A stretch of DNA of 12,793 bases from an uncultured Campylobacter sp. (GTDB taxonomy: Bacteria; Campylobacterota; Campylobacteria; Campylobacterales; Campylobacteraceae): positions 1 to 12,793 of the forward strand of contig NZ_CALIBF010000178.1 in the NCBI RefSeq assembly GCF_938045465.1, in the 5' to 3' direction. A program made the translations under genes and the position numbers. Under the pieces are notes generated by a model. That model did not search any database. It was given only the letters and a program-made list of their open reading frames with translations, and was not told where the DNA came from. Shown here piece by piece: positions 10,514-12,793 of this stretch (its first letter is position 1; each line of letters begins with the position of its first letter).

Positions 10514-12793
10514 CTAAACCTCAATGCCGACTTCCTTAAATTTATCCACAAAAAAAGCGATTTTTTCAAAAACATTTTGCTTCACGCTTAGATACTTTGG
10601 ATTTAGAGGACTCATTTTAGGTAAAATTTCGTTTAAATCAGTTCCGCTTTCGCTAGCATATCCGCGTTTTAACGACGCGCTAATATACCTTTTTGCAGCA
10701 TTTTCATTTAAATTTAACGAGCCAATCAGTTCTTTTGCTTCGCGCGACATCTCGCCTTTTGCAAATTTAAAAAATGCCTCGACTACGCCTGCTCTATCTT
10801 TTAACTCGTCCAAATCAGTCCCGTTTATAAAATCTACTATTAGCCCCTCTTTTGAGCGATTTTCCAGGCTGGCGCGGATGATCCTGCGGATCTCTTCGGT
10901 AAGCGCGATCTTATCTTTAATCTTTTTATTGTGCTCAAATATTAACCCCAAAATATAGTCTAAATTTATCTCCTGCGACTTGAGTAGGTCAATCTCAAAG
11001 ACCACGTCGTCCCAGTCCATCTTTTGCGTCTCTTTGCGTTCGCCCGCTCTTTCTTTTCTTAGCCAGTCTCTTATATCGTTATAGGTAGAGCGGTAGTCTT
11101 GGAGCGCTCGCACGCTAGGCACTTTTATGCTTTGCATCTCCTGCAAATCCTCTTCGCTTAGATAAAATTTTTCTTTAAATTCGCGCACGGCATTCTCATC
11201 ATTCAAATTTACCCCTTGCAGAGCCTGCAGCGCCGCAAATTCGTCATAGTTTTGCAGAGCATTTTCTACGCGAAGATACTCGCCAAAAAGCTTAACAAAA
11301 TCCTTTTTATCCTTTTGCGTTTCTATTGCGTTAGGATCTGAGAAGCGCGCCTCAAGCTCGCTCGTAACTTCTAGAAATCCTCGTCTGGCCTCGCCGGTAG
11401 CAGCATCGGTAAAGCCCTGCATATATTCCTTATAGCTTTTTTCCAAAATTACGTTTTTGGTACTGTTTTTACCAAAAAGCGTGATGGCATCGATCGTAGC
11501 TTGCTGCAAGTCTCTAAAAGTCACGATATTGCCAAAGGTCTTAGTGGCGTCTAGGATTCTATTCGTACGTGAAAAAGCCTGCATAAGCCCGTGATAACGT
11601 AAATTTTTATCTACGAATAGCGTATTTAACGTAGGTGCGTCGAACCCTGTTAAAAACATGCCCACAACCAAGAGCAAATCGACTTCTTGCTTTTTCATGC
11701 GTTCACTCAAGTCGCGGTAATAGTCCTGAAACGACCTACCCTCGATGCTAAAATTCGTCCTAAAATAGGCGTTATAATCTTTTATCGCAGCATTTAAAAA
11801 TTCTTTTGAGCTCATATCCATCGTCTCGGGTTCAAAATTTTCGTCCGCTATCTCTCCGGCAACGCCCTGCTCCTCGTTTTGCGAAAATGAAAAAATCGTT
11901 GCTACTTTTAGCGGTCGCTCTTTATCTTTTTGTAAATTTTTAAACGCCTCGTAGTATAGCTTCGCGGCTTCGATAGAGCTTACTGCAAACATAGCGTTAA
12001 AGCCTTTACCGCTTGCGTTTAGTCGGTGCGTTTTTTGCCTAAAACGATCCAGGATATACTGCGAAATCTCTTTTATACGATCAGGGTGCAAAAATGCCTC
12101 TTTACTCTCCGCAGCGCTTAGTTTTAGCTCATCTTTTTCGGTCTCAAATTCTCTAAATTTAGGCCTTACGTCGTTATAATCAACCTTAAATTTAAGCACT
12201 TTTTCATCCCTTACGGCATCGGTTAATATATACGAGTGAAGCTCGCTTCCAAATACGCTTTGCGTCGTCTCCGCTCCTAGCGCATTTTGCGGAAATATCG
12301 GCGTACCCGTAAAACCGAACTGGAAAAATCTCTTAAATTTTTTCTTTAAATTTTTCTGTGCCTCGCCAAACTGCGAGCGGTGGCACTCGTCAAATATAAA
12401 AACGACCTCCTTTTGATATACGGCCAGCTCGCTTTCGCTTTTCATCAGATTATTTAGCTTTTGTATGGTCGTTACGATTATTTTACCGTCCTCTTTTTCC
12501 GTATTTCGTTTTAGTTCGGCGCAGCTATTTGAGCCGTTTACGCTATCTTTTTGAAATTTTTGATACTCTTTCATCGTCTGATAGTCTAGATCTTTACGAT
12601 CTACTACGAAAAAGACCTTATCTATAAAATCAAGCTGAGTAGCGAGCCTTGCCGCCTTAAAGCTAGTTAGCGTTTTGCCCGATCCTGTCGTATGCCAGAT
12701 TTTGCCTGCGAACTACGGCTTTGCATAGCATTTACTAAGATGCGAGCTATTTATCTTCCACAATATACGTTCGGTTGCTGCGATCTGATACGG
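10514..12793 (-). pseudogene. hsdR: Type I restriction endonuclease subunit R, interrupted by an in-frame TAG; 5' end beyond window
   Basis: HsdR is the ATP-driven DNA translocase and nuclease of type I restriction complexes. The visible frame starts at the right edge with PYQIAATERILWKINS (12793 leftward), a conserved HsdR segment just before the motor domain. It meets TAG at 12713-12715 and resumes in the same frame as FAGKIWHTTGSGKTLTSFKAA, with Walker A TTGSGKT at 12671-12691. Further motor motifs follow, numbered from the Met at 12574: FDECH (61-65), TGTP (89-92), VVGMFLTGFDAPTLNTLFVDK (303-323) and LMQAFSRTNRI (330-340). The C-terminal helical part ends EVGIEV at a TAG (10514-10516). 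The nuclease domain and start would lie right of the window. No start codon with a ribosome site exists between the TAG and Walker A. A start at the Met at 12574 would lose Walker A, so ATPase activity should be absent. hsdM and hsdS are presumably upstream but not visible. Confidence 0.9.

Noticed and set aside
12713..12715. TAG in hsdR read as a recoded amino acid (pyrrolysine) or programmed read-through
   Set aside because: Campylobacter-type bacteria are not known to use pyrrolysine, HsdR is not a recoded family, and no recoding structure is visible; nonsense mutation, small insertion or sequence error is simpler.

Overview
The window looks like chromosome from a Campylobacter-type epsilonproteobacterium, probably one of the higher-GC oral or human-associated species. 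Three things point there: the hexamer AAATTT is dense inside and between genes; the order malic enzyme, glutamyl-tRNA synthetase, divergent SurA-like chaperone matches the C. jejuni Cj1287c-Cj1288c-Cj1289 neighbourhood as I recall it; and there is a futalosine-pathway menaquinone gene. The species cannot be fixed from the sequence alone.

Left edge (1-804, plus strand, visibly AT-richer): the tail of an unseen gene, a 54-residue ORF starting with GTG, and a four-helix membrane protein with a cytoplasmic zinc ribbon and a very basic tail. The last two overlap by ATGA and look translationally coupled. A gene-free stretch (805-1237) with hairpins follows, then a minus-strand exported DUF4197 protein (1238-1969). 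Next is a 484-bp intergenic region packed with AAATTT palindromes, three copies of a 14-bp direct repeat and one strong hairpin (2306-2348).

The core (2454-9073) is a run of six minus-strand genes read from right to left: gltX, mez, pncB, a small MliC-like lipoprotein, mqnA and gdhA. Spacing is tight (1-bp gap, 44-bp gap, 8-bp overlap, 4-bp overlap). The exception is the 77 bp before mqnA, which holds a terminator-like or attenuator-like structure whose alternative fold would reach the mqnA Shine-Dalgarno. The theme is central metabolism and cofactors: malate to pyruvate, nicotinate salvage to NAD, menaquinone for anaerobic respiration, glutamate synthesis and Glu-tRNA charging. A short divergent promoter region (9074-9157) also serves the plus-strand periplasmic SurA-like chaperone (9158-10048).

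Right edge (10049-12793): a low-GC junction with a 51-codon ORF of unknown nature and a frameshifted 43-codon minus-strand ORF, then a type I restriction endonuclease subunit (hsdR) running off the right end. The hsdR frame has an in-frame TAG at 12713-12715, between the conserved PYQIAATERI segment and the Walker A motif. Unless this is a sequencing error or is suppressed, this copy is a nonsense-inactivated restriction subunit. That and the possible mqnA leader switch are the observations most worth checking. I did not find a clearly novel multi-gene system, CRISPR array, tRNA, rRNA or insertion sequence.
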